Source of the DNA: an uncultured Pseudomonadota bacterium
GTDB taxonomy: Bacteria; Myxococcota_A; UBA796; UBA9615
NCBI GenBank assembly: GCA_937907595.1
Contig: CALCXL010000519.1
Coordinates: 1 to 5,906, forward strand
Reading direction: 5' to 3'
DNA length: 5,906 nt
The notes under the pieces were generated by a model. It had not been told where the DNA came from and made no database searches. It saw only the letters and a list, made by a program, of their open reading frames with translations. The translations under genes and the position numbers were made by a program. The number at the start of each line of letters is the position of its first letter. Positions within the stretch are counted from its first letter, which is position 1. Positions 1-5,726 of this stretch are shown here, piece after piece.

Positions 1-212
1 CGGCGCCGCAGCAGGGCGCTTGGTCCTTGGCGGGCGTGAGCTCCCGGGACGACGGCGTGGAGCTGCGCTGGGCGGGGCCCACGTCCATGACGGTGCGGCT
101 GCGGTTGGCGCCGGGAGCGAGCAAGCCGCGCATGGAGGTGCAGGGCGAGGGGCTGGACCCCGACAGCGTGCGGCCGCTGCTGGCCAGCCTGCAGGCCCTG
201 GCCCGCGGCTGA
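1..212 (+). CDS. C-terminal part of an unrecognised protein (5' end outside window)
   Basis: The reading frame is open from the left edge (first full codon at 3) to TGA at 210-212, giving the last 69 residues of a protein whose start lies outside the window. Almost every codon ends in G or C, as in the other genes here, which favours this frame over the overlapping longer frame that begins at 20. The tail reads as alternating short hydrophobic stretches (for example SMTVRLRLAPG), then a probable helix (PDSVRPLLASLQALARG) at the very end. I see no motif that names a family and assign no function. It converges on the membrane-protein gene, with 39 bp between the two stop codons. Confidence 0.6.
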   Translation, partial: APQQGAWSLAGVSSRDDGVELRWAGPTSMTVRLRLAPGASKPRMEVQGEGLDPDSVRPLLASLQALARG

Positions 213-261
213 TCCGGCGGGATCGCGTGGATCCGTCCGACCCAGCCGCGCTCAGCCGCGG
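203..261. repeat. Inverted repeat covering both convergent stop codons; possible weak bidirectional terminator
   Basis: A perfect 10-bp inverted repeat, CCGCGGCTGA at 203-212 and TCAGCCGCGG at 252-261, flanks the 39-bp gap between two convergent genes. Each arm contains the Arg-Gly-stop codons (CGC GGC TGA) of one gene. A smaller hairpin sits at 211-224 (GATCC, loop GGCG, GGATC), and a 7-bp pair GGATCCG / CGGATCC lies at 229-235 and 264-270. There is no T-tract on either strand, so a canonical intrinsic terminator is not supported. Transcripts from both sides must end near here, so a structural role is possible but only inferred. Confidence 0.35.
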
Positions 262-977
262 ATCGGATCCGCCGAGTCCAGGCCCAACCGTCGGTAGGCG
301 GGCACGTCGGCCAGGCCGTAGACCCGCTTGTAGGCCACGGCCAGCGCCGCGAACGACAGCGGCATCACCAGGTAGGAGCCCACGAAGAAGAAGCAGGTGC
401 CGACCAGGCTGAGCGCCACGTTGAGGAAGAAGAGGCCGATGAGGCCGCCCAGGTTGGCCAGCCCGCCCGACACGCTGGCCTTGAGGGCGTCCATGGCCTC
501 CAGGTCGCGGTCCACCATCAGCGGGTAGGCGAAGGTGAAGAGCGTGCCGGCGCCCATCACCAGGAACATCCCGAGCCCACCCGCCGCCACGGCCAGCACC
601 ACCGCGGCCTCCTCGCCGCCCACGCTGTTGCCGATCGCCGCCGCGATGGCCGCCACGATGCCCACGGGCACGAACAGGACCATCACCACCACCAGGGTCA
701 GCAGCATCGCGACCAGGGAGGGCCCGAACCACTCGAAGCCCTTGAACAGGTGGTCCACGGCCACGGACTCGCCCCGCATCTTGCGCAGCATGACCAGGTA
801 GATGCCGCACATCATCGGCCCCAGCAGGATGCCCATGGGCACGATGGAGCCCAGGAGCATGCCGATCGCGCAGGAGGCGAAGATCACCCAGTACTCGTCC
901 TTGATGAGCTCCCAGCCCTCCTGGTAGCAGGCGATCGGGCTCACGACGCCGCGCTGGACGGTGACGGGATCAGGCAT
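252..977 (-). CDS. Polytopic integral membrane protein, 241 aa, unknown function
   Basis: The protein is 241 residues with several long hydrophobic stretches: about 28-64 (probably two spans split by a Gly/Pro turn), 86-116, 124-151 and 173-217 (probably two spans). This suggests five or six transmembrane segments in the cytoplasmic membrane. Soluble landmarks are a short N-terminus with GWELIKDEYW at 21-30, a charged loop at 64-83 (RKMRGE, then DHLFKGFEWFG), a loop YPLMVDRDLEAMDALK at 151-166, and a basic C-terminal tail. The general look resembles uncharacterised DUF975-type or YciC-like bacterial membrane proteins, but I cannot assign a family with confidence and see no catalytic motif. 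The start is ATG at 977-975, with GGAG five bases upstream. It lies 32 bp downstream of the large lipoprotein gene on the same strand, so the two are probably co-transcribed. Function is unknown; a role in envelope or transport is only a guess. Confidence 0.85.
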   Translation of the reverse strand: MPDPVTVQRGVVSPIACYQEGWELIKDEYWVIFASCAIGMLLGSIVPMGILLGPMMCGIYLVMLRKMRGESVAVDHLFKGFEWFGPSLVAMLLTLVVVMVLFVPVGIVAAIAAAIGNSVGGEEAAVVLAVAAGGLGMFLVMGAGTLFTFAYPLMVDRDLEAMDALKASVSGGLANLGGLIGLFFLNVALSLVGTCFFFVGSYLVMPLSFAALAVAYKRVYGLADVPAYRRLGLDSADPIRG

Positions 978-982
978 TCAGG

Positions 983-986
983 CTCC
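983..986 (-). promoter_or_regulatory. Shine-Dalgarno site of the membrane-protein gene
   Basis: GGAG on the minus strand (CTCC at 983-986 on the plus strand) lies five bases before the ATG at 977-975. It supports that start and gives the downstream gene its own ribosome entry within the presumed two-gene transcript. Confidence 0.55.
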
Positions 987-1009
987 GCTGCTGGATCAGA
1001 CGCTGGGCT

Positions 1010-3925
1010 TCAGCGGCTGACGGTCAGCTCCCAGTCGGTGCACTGGGGGGTGGTCGAGGTGCGGAAGATGCGCACGTAGACGGTCTCCGGCCACGACGTG
1101 TTGTTGATGGTGTAGCCAGTGCTCTGGTTGTCCAGGAAGTCGTAGGACGTGGCCGCCGCGCAGGTGGGCGCCTCCGCGCAGGAGCGCCGCACCTCGAACT
1201 TGTACGTGGAGTCCGGGAGCGCGGTGAGCTCCATGTGCGCGGTGGCGCTGCCCGGGCGGCCGAAGCTGGCCGGGAACGAGGCGCGGACCCAGTCCACCGA
1301 CGTGCCCAAGGGCAGGCGTCCCGAGAGGACCGTGGAGTCGCCAGCATCGAACACGCCCAGGTCCAGGGCCGTGGCGCAGGTGCTGCCGATGGTGTCGTCG
1401 GCGCACTCGCAGCCGTTGCCGTAGGCGGTGTCCGTGTCGTAGTAGCCGGCGTTGCAGCCCAGGATGCTGCAATCTCCGCCCCCGCAGTTGGTGGTGGCGA
1501 CCTGCCAGGTGGGCGGGCACATCACGGCGGGGTCGCCGTCGTCGGCCACGCCGCTGCAGCTCTCGTCCACGGAGTCGCAGGACTCCACCTGGCCCGGGAA
1601 GATGCTCGGGTCCGCGTCGTTGCAGTCCGAGGGGTTGCAGGCCGCGCCGTCGCCGTAGCCGTCGCCGTCGCCGTCGGTGGTCGAGCAGACGCAGATGGCG
1701 TCCACGCCGTCGCAGTTCTCGTCCAGGCCGTTCTCGCAGACGTCCACGGCCGAGGGGTTGAAGCTGGGGTCTGCGTCGTTGCAGTCGCCGAAGGTGCAGG
1801 ACAGGTCGTCGCCGTAGCCGTCGCCGTCGCCGTCCGACGCGAAGCAGGCGCAGCCGTCGTTGGCCCCGCCCGGGGTGCCGAAGTCCGTGCCCGGCCCCGC
1901 GATGGGGTTGCCGGCCAGACACCAGTTGTTGGGGTCGTCGTTGAGGATCGGGTCCGGGGGGCTGATCGTGCTGTCCATGGCCAGGGCGTGGCCGGGCAGG
2001 CCGCCGCTGTACATGGTCATGTCGTAGTCGACGCGGTCGATCTCCACCGCCCCGAAGCTGAGCACGATGGAGTCGGCGCCGTTGCCCAGGGAGAAGTTGC
2101 TGTACTCGTAGGCGGCGAAGACGCTGCCGTTGCTCACGAAGTCCCCGTTGCGCGCCAGGACCACCCGGGTGCCCGGGGGCAGCAGCAGGGAGTCGCCGAT
2201 GACGTGGAAGTCGCCGGTGTCGTCGTGAAGCTCGAAGCCCTCCAGGTCGATCTCCAGGGAGGACGCGTTGTAGAGCTCGATCCACTCGCCGGCCACGTCC
2301 GCGACGTTGTCGGGGTTGGCCAGGAACTCGGTGATCACCAGGTCCCCCTCCAGGGGGAGGATCTCCGTCTCCGCGGTGGCGTAGTCGGACCAGGCGGTGC
2401 CGTCGCTGGCGCGCACCTGGCAGGTCCAGAGCTCGCCCAGGCTGGTGCGGACCTCGGGGATGATCCAGAGGCCGTCGCTGGTCGGATCCGGCGCGCCGTC
2501 GACCAGCCACGTCACCTCGTAGGAGCCGGGCACCAGCAGCGGGTCACCGTCGGCGTCCGTGGCCACCGCGTCCAGGCTGCAGCTCAGGTCCTGGTCCTGG
2601 GTGGCCATGGGGGCCGGATCCAGGAGGATCGTCGGGGGCTCGGGAGCCGTGTTGAGGATGGTGACGGTGTTGCTGGTCACCGGGGAGCCGGTCACCACGC
2701 CGTCGTTCGGGGTCAGCGTGCAGGAGACGGGCTCGTCCCGGTTGAACCAGGTGCCGTCCAGGGAGAGCGCGGCGACGGGCACGGGCAGGCCACCCACGCT
2801 CCACTCCACGTCGTAGTTCTCCGGGTCCCCGTCCTCGTCGAACCAGCCGATGCCGACGCAGGTGAGGACCGAATCCTCGAAGGCCGGATCCGGCGCGAGC
2901 ACCGCTTCGTCCACCTCCGGCGCGGTGTTGCCGATGGTCACGCTGTCCGAGGCGACGTTGGAGTTGAGGGTGCCGTCCGAGGCCACCACCTGGCAGGTCC
3001 ACTCGTCCAGGGCCGCGGTCTGGTTGGACGTGACGGTGTCGCCCACCACCAGGGTGGGGTTGCCGTTGCGGTACCAGGCGAAGGTGTAGGTGATCGGCTG
3101 CCCGTCGGGGTCCGCCGAGCCCTGGAAGATGGTGCAGGTGAGGTCGTCGAAGGTGACCGGATCGTCGGGCAGGACCCGCACGACCGGGTCGCTGGGCGGC
3201 AGGTCGTCCGGCGTGACGGTGAAGGCGACGATGGCTTCGCAGTCGGCGCCGTCGTCGTCCGTGGCCGTCAGCGTGACGTTGTGGTCGCCGGCGGTGAGGT
3301 TGCCGCGCGAGAAGGTCAACAGCCCCGAGGACGTGGGCGGGGTGACGTCCAGCAGGCCGTCGATGTTGGAGAACCACTCGATGGAGACCTGGTTGAAGCC
3401 GCGGTCGTCGTTGACGGTGCCCGTCAAGGTCACCACGTCCCCCTCGATGAAGGTGTCCCCCACCGCGGGCTGGGTGATCGTGCAGCCGGGGGCCAGGTTC
3501 TCGCCCAGGAACTCCACCTGCGCCGCCTGCTGGTCCGTGGCGCCGTCGGAGTCCTCCACCATCGCCTCGATGCCCCAGACCCCCGGGGCCAGCCCGGAGA
3601 TCCAGTTGTCGGACAGGCCGTCGGAGTCGGGGTTGGTGTCGCCCAGATCGATCGGGGGCTCGATGTTGTCGATGCGCTCCGCGGTCCAGTGGATCACCAG
3701 CGACGTCGTGCTGTCCTCGGCGTCCGAGACGCTGGCCTGGAACAGGATCTGGGTGTCCGGCAGCACGGGGATGGGGTTCCCGTCGGGATCCGCCTCCGGC
3801 AGCAGCAGCTGGATGTTCGGCGGCGTGTTGGGGGCCGTCTGGATCCCTGTCTGGTCCGGGCAGCCCATGAGCAGGGCGACGGACAGGGCGAGGGCGCTCG
3901 CGCGCGTGCATGATTTCGTGGGCAT
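1010..3925 (-). CDS. Large exported lipoprotein: Ig/PKD-like repeats, lamin-tail domain, MopE-type repeats, ten-Cys C-terminal module
   Basis: This is a 971-residue protein if started at ATG 3925; an in-frame GTG directly before it (3928) would add one residue, and no strong Shine-Dalgarno decides between them. Residues 1-22 form a lipoprotein signal peptide ending in LLMGC, so Cys22 is the predicted lipidated residue. Then come five Ig/PKD-like beta domains (about 32-139, 142-239, 242-334, 335-425, 426-524), the last three joined by linkers such as VTIGNTAPEV. A lamin-tail domain follows at 527-664 (motifs LVITEFLANP, GEWIELYN, LEGFELHDD). Two MopE-type Asp/Cys repeats lie at 698-798, and a ten-cysteine module at 803-971 closes the protein. 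The domain order is typical of secreted multidomain proteins of Myxococcota-like bacteria; no catalytic domain is visible. The likely role is a surface or periplasmic binding/structural protein, by inference. It is divergent from the 575-residue lipoprotein and shares its C-terminus. Confidence 0.92.
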   Translation of the reverse strand: MPTKSCTRASALALSVALLMGCPDQTGIQTAPNTPPNIQLLLPEADPDGNPIPVLPDTQILFQASVSDAEDSTTSLVIHWTAERIDNIEPPIDLGDTNPDSDGLSDNWISGLAPGVWGIEAMVEDSDGATDQQAAQVEFLGENLAPGCTITQPAVGDTFIEGDVVTLTGTVNDDRGFNQVSIEWFSNIDGLLDVTPPTSSGLLTFSRGNLTAGDHNVTLTATDDDGADCEAIVAFTVTPDDLPPSDPVVRVLPDDPVTFDDLTCTIFQGSADPDGQPITYTFAWYRNGNPTLVVGDTVTSNQTAALDEWTCQVVASDGTLNSNVASDSVTIGNTAPEVDEAVLAPDPAFEDSVLTCVGIGWFDEDGDPENYDVEWSVGGLPVPVAALSLDGTWFNRDEPVSCTLTPNDGVVTGSPVTSNTVTILNTAPEPPTILLDPAPMATQDQDLSCSLDAVATDADGDPLLVPGSYEVTWLVDGAPDPTSDGLWIIPEVRTSLGELWTCQVRASDGTAWSDYATAETEILPLEGDLVITEFLANPDNVADVAGEWIELYNASSLEIDLEGFELHDDTGDFHVIGDSLLLPPGTRVVLARNGDFVSNGSVFAAYEYSNFSLGNGADSIVLSFGAVEIDRVDYDMTMYSGGLPGHALAMDSTISPPDPILNDDPNNWCLAGNPIAGPGTDFGTPGGANDGCACFASDGDGDGYGDDLSCTFGDCNDADPSFNPSAVDVCENGLDENCDGVDAICVCSTTDGDGDGYGDGAACNPSDCNDADPSIFPGQVESCDSVDESCSGVADDGDPAVMCPPTWQVATTNCGGGDCSILGCNAGYYDTDTAYGNGCECADDTIGSTCATALDLGVFDAGDSTVLSGRLPLGTSVDWVRASFPASFGRPGSATAHMELTALPDSTYKFEVRRSCAEAPTCAAATSYDFLDNQSTGYTINNTSWPETVYVRIFRTSTTPQCTDWELTVSR
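1013..1519 (-). other. Ten-cysteine C-terminal module of the large lipoprotein
   Basis: Residues 803-971 of the large lipoprotein contain ten cysteines at 803, 814, 819, 824, 839, 841, 850, 916, 922 and 962. The first part is a small Cys-rich knot with the signature GYYD...YGNGCEC (827-841). The rest looks like a beta-sandwich (GRLP, DWVRASFPA, then WPETVYVRIFRTS near the end), loosely reminiscent of PPC-type pre-peptidase C-terminal domains. The same ten positions occur in the divergent lipoprotein. Confidence 0.7.
1532..1834 (-). repeat. Two MopE-type Asp/Cys repeats in the large lipoprotein
   Basis: Two tandem units begin 53 residues apart, each opening with DGDGDGYGD and continuing through a cysteine array. 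Cysteines are at 710, 715, 730, 738 in the first unit and 763, 768, 783, 790 in the second. They match the putative metal-binding motif family named after Methylococcus capsulatus MopE (Pfam Cu-binding_MopE). The D-x-D-G-D-G segments resemble calcium loops of thrombospondin type 3 repeats, so Ca binding is as plausible as Cu. The first unit has one extra residue between its last two cysteines. The DNA encoding the opening motif is identical over 27 bases in both copies (1649-1675 and 1808-1834). Confidence 0.8.
1934..2347 (-). other. Lamin-tail domain (LTD) region
   Basis: Residues 527-664 of the large lipoprotein carry the usual landmarks of bacterial lamin-tail domains: an opening strand LVITEFLANP, then GEWIELYNASS, the strand-turn LEGFELHDDTG, a PPGTRVVLARNGD strand, and a late segment GADSIVLSFGAVEIDRVDYD. 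In bacteria this Ig-fold domain is found mostly in secreted or surface proteins and is thought to mediate binding. The domain is placed between the Ig/PKD repeats and the MopE repeats. Confidence 0.85.
2354..3202 (-). repeat. Three tandem Ig-like repeats with one Cys pair each
   Basis: Residues 242-334, 335-425 and 426-524 of the large lipoprotein are diverged copies of one beta domain of about 90-100 residues. Each has an early Cys (264, 356, 449: LTC, LTC, LSC) and a late Cys (311, 402, 502: WTCQV, VSCTL, WTCQV) followed by an xxDG turn, as expected for an intradomain Ig disulfide. Linkers VTIGNTAPEV and VTILNTAPEP mark the joints. Two more distant PKD-like domains precede them (about 32-139 and 142-239); the second has Cys148 and Cys229, the first has none. 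Confidence 0.75.
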
Positions 3926-3998
3926 CACCGCACGTTACTCATGTCGAATCATCGCCGCCAGGGATCTGCGCGTCCCTTCCGGTATCCTCGGAACGCGG
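3926..3998. promoter_or_regulatory. Divergent intergenic region with the presumed promoters of both lipoprotein genes
   Basis: Only 73 bp separate the two divergent starts, so promoters for both are expected here or just inside the genes. The part near 3911-3955 is visibly less GC-rich than the coding DNA. On the plus strand TATCCT at 3983-3988 matches a -10 consensus at four of six bases, but no good -35 is present and it lies very near the start codon, so I do not call a defined promoter. A 5-bp dyad, TTCCG (3977-3981) and CGGAA (3989-3993), lies just before the ATG at 3999. Neither gene has a strong Shine-Dalgarno sequence. Confidence 0.45.
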
Positions 3999-5726
3999 AT
4001 GCATCGCCTGATCCCCCTCCTGTCCCTGCTGTCCCTGCTCGTCGTGGGCTGCGCCGACGATCTCGACGTCGACGGCGTGCCGGCGGGCGAGGACTGCGAC
4101 GACGCCAACGCCGGGATCCACCCGGGCGCGACCGAAGAGTGCAACGGGGTCGACGACGACTGCCTGGACGGCGTTCCGGCGGACGAGTTGGACCGGGACG
4201 GCGACGGCCTGTCCCCCTGCCAGGGCGACTGCGACGACACCAACCGCCGCGTGTTCCCCGACGCCCCCGAGCTCTGCGATCTGCTGGACAACAACTGCGA
4301 CGGCGCCGTGGACGAGGGCTTCGTGGACAGCGACGGCAACGGCCTGCTGGACTGCGCGGAGGTCGACAGCGACGGCGACGGCTACCGCCCGTGGCAAGGC
4401 GACTGCGACGACACCAACGCCGCGGTGCACCCCGGCGCCTCCGAGCTCTGCAACGGCCTGGACGACGACTGCGACGGCTACAGCAACTACGACGCGCTGC
4501 AGGAGGGCGACTCCGACGGCGACGGCCACCCCACCTGCGACGACTGCGACGACGACGCGCCCGCCAACTTCCCCGGCAACCCGGAGATCTGCGACGGTCT
4601 GGACAACAACTGCGACGGCGTGGTGGACGAGGGCATGCAGACGCTCTGGTACCCGGACGGGGACGGCGACGGCTACGGCGCGCCCGGGGACACCGTGCTG
4701 GCCTGCGTGGGCCCGCCCGGCACCGCGGCCACCCAGAACGACTGCGACGACGACAACGCCGACGTGCACCCCGGCCGGCCCGAGGACTGCGACGGCCTGG
4801 ACAACGACTGCGACGGCGGCGTGGACGAGGGCGTGCTCCTGGCCACCTGGCCCGACGCCGACGGGGACGGCTTCGGCACCGCGCTGGACGTGGTTTGGGC
4901 CTGCGAGGCCGCGCCCGGGCGCTCCCTGCACCAGACCGACTGCAACGACGTCCTGCCCCAGGTCTTCCCAGGCGCCCCGGAGATCTGCGACCGCCTGGAC
5001 GATGACTGCGATGGGGTGCTTCCGCTCATCGAGCAGGACCTGGACGTCGACGGCATGACGCCCTGCGAGGGCGACTGCGACGACGCGACCGCCAGCACGG
5101 CCGCCGACGCGCCCGAGCTCTGCAACGACATCGACGACGACTGCGACGGCCAGGTGGACAACGCCGACCACGACGAGCTGTGCCCCCTGGGCTTCGGCGT
5201 GGCGGAGACGGTCTGCGTGGCCGGCACGCCGTCCGCCTGCGAGCTCATCTCCTGCGAAGACGGCTTCTGGGCCTTCGACGCGGACTACGACAACGGCTGC
5301 GAGTGCGACGACGACGAGGGCGGGGCCCTGTGCGCCGACGCCTTCGACCTGGGGCCCGTGCAGGTCGGGGACAGCTTCCAGCACACCGGCCGCCTGCCGG
5401 ACCCCTCGCTGGAGGACTGGTTCCGCGTGACGTTCCCCGCCACCGGCCGGCCGGGCGGCGGCGTCCCGTCCATCGCCCTGGTCGTCAACCCCTCCTCCAG
5501 CTACCGCATGGACCTGCAGCCGGACTGCAGCGGCGTGCCCTTCGGCTGCGGGGACACGGGCGACGTCTCCGTGGACATCGACGAGTGGTCCCAGGCCGAC
5601 GACGTCAGCGATCCCCTGGGGTTCACGAGCAACGTCAAGGACTGGCCGGAGACGGTGCTCCTGCGCGTGGTCCGCACCAGCCCGGGGCTGTTCTGCGAGG
5701 ACTACGTCCTGGAGATCACTCGATGA
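3999..5726 (+). CDS. Asp-rich exported lipoprotein: seven MopE-type repeats plus ten-Cys C-terminal module
   Basis: This is a 575-residue protein. The frame is open far upstream, but ATG 3999 is chosen because it immediately yields a lipoprotein signal peptide ending in LLVVGC, with Cys18 as the lipidated residue. Residues 21-390 are a rod of seven MopE-type units in which about one residue in four is Asp. All seven units share an exact C-x14-C-x6-C core (Cys 33/48/55, 78/93/100, 136/151/158, 183/198/205, 249/264/271, 315/330/337, 360/375/382), and eight D-x-D-x-D-G loops lie between them (from 21, 65, 110, 123, 171, 220, 286, 347). Residues 395-575 repeat the ten-cysteine module of the divergent lipoprotein. 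No enzymatic motif is visible. It is probably an envelope-anchored, disulfide-rich, divalent-cation-binding protein; Ca is as likely as Cu. The stop codon overlaps the next gene's start (ATGA). Confidence 0.92.
   Translation: MHRLIPLLSLLSLLVVGCADDLDVDGVPAGEDCDDANAGIHPGATEECNGVDDDCLDGVPADELDRDGDGLSPCQGDCDDTNRRVFPDAPELCDLLDNNCDGAVDEGFVDSDGNGLLDCAEVDSDGDGYRPWQGDCDDTNAAVHPGASELCNGLDDDCDGYSNYDALQEGDSDGDGHPTCDDCDDDAPANFPGNPEICDGLDNNCDGVVDEGMQTLWYPDGDGDGYGAPGDTVLACVGPPGTAATQNDCDDDNADVHPGRPEDCDGLDNDCDGGVDEGVLLATWPDADGDGFGTALDVVWACEAAPGRSLHQTDCNDVLPQVFPGAPEICDRLDDDCDGVLPLIEQDLDVDGMTPCEGDCDDATASTAADAPELCNDIDDDCDGQVDNADHDELCPLGFGVAETVCVAGTPSACELISCEDGFWAFDADYDNGCECDDDEGGALCADAFDLGPVQVGDSFQHTGRLPDPSLEDWFRVTFPATGRPGGGVPSIALVVNPSSSYRMDLQPDCSGVPFGCGDTGDVSVDIDEWSQADDVSDPLGFTSNVKDWPETVLLRVVRTSPGLFCEDYVLEITR
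4086..5159 (+). repeat. Seven MopE-type repeats
   Basis: The units begin at residues 30, 76, 134, 181, 247, 313 and 358 of the 575-residue lipoprotein. The consensus is DCDD, about ten residues including a P-G-A/N/R turn, E-x-C, then D-D/N-D/N-C-D-G and often VDEG. The distance between successive first cysteines is 45, 58, 47, 66, 66 and 45 residues, because the connecting loop varies while the core does not. An extra cysteine precedes the core in units 2-7. Unit 7 has lost the usual h-P-G-A turn. The units are diverged at DNA level apart from short GC-rich stretches encoding GDCDDTN, so this is an old expansion. Confidence 0.88.
5181..5723 (+). other. Ten-cysteine C-terminal module of the 575-aa lipoprotein
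   Basis: Residues 395-575 carry cysteines at 395, 406, 414, 419, 434, 436, 445, 510, 517 and 566. Landmarks are GFWAFDADYDNGCEC, the strand pair GRLP ... DWFRVTFPA, and the end segment DWPETVLLRVVRTS. Its final 31 residues match the divergent lipoprotein at 14 positions without a gap. It ends directly after a beta strand, with no C-terminal sorting signal. Confidence 0.7.
5711..5714 (+). promoter_or_regulatory. Shine-Dalgarno site of the ATGA-coupled downstream gene
   Basis: GGAG lies eight bases before the ATG at 5723, inside the last codons of the 575-residue lipoprotein. Together with the four-base stop/start overlap it supports coupled translation of the two genes. Confidence 0.55.

Noticed and set aside
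20..412. A 130-codon plus-strand frame at the left end
   Set aside because: It runs into the antisense of the membrane-protein gene and gives an Arg/Pro/Gly-rich product. The frame ending at 212 has the better third-position GC pattern.
996..2510. A second minus-strand open frame overlapping the large lipoprotein in another frame
   Set aside because: Its Arg/Gly/Pro-rich product without domains is typical of a frame-shifted reading of high-GC coding DNA. The same holds for 2544-3911 on the minus strand and 3941-5005 on the plus strand.
1235..3913. An 892-codon open frame on the plus strand opposite the large lipoprotein
   Set aside because: It is fully antisense to a gene with a lipobox and recognisable domains. 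Its product is Val/Ala/Gly/Arg-rich low complexity, as expected from the complement of GC-rich Asp/Gly codons.
3983..3988. TATCCT as a defined -10 promoter element
   Set aside because: It has only four of six matches, no usable -35 at the right distance, and lies about ten bases from the start codon.
3090..3998. An upstream extension of the 575-residue lipoprotein by 303 codons
   Set aside because: The frame is open but runs antisense through the other lipoprotein gene. The lipoprotein signal peptide starts exactly at ATG 3999, which fixes the real N-terminus.
4086..5159. A CRISPR-like or tandem DNA repeat array
   Set aside because: The periodicity is that of diverged protein repeats (45-66 codons, inside one frame). 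There are no identical direct repeats with unique spacers of constant size.
3939..5384. A 481-codon open frame on the minus strand opposite the 575-residue lipoprotein
   Set aside because: It mirrors the Asp/Gly/Cys repeats as a periodic AVAVVVQAVAEL-type pattern and has no start context. The sense strand has a signal peptide and conserved cysteine spacing.
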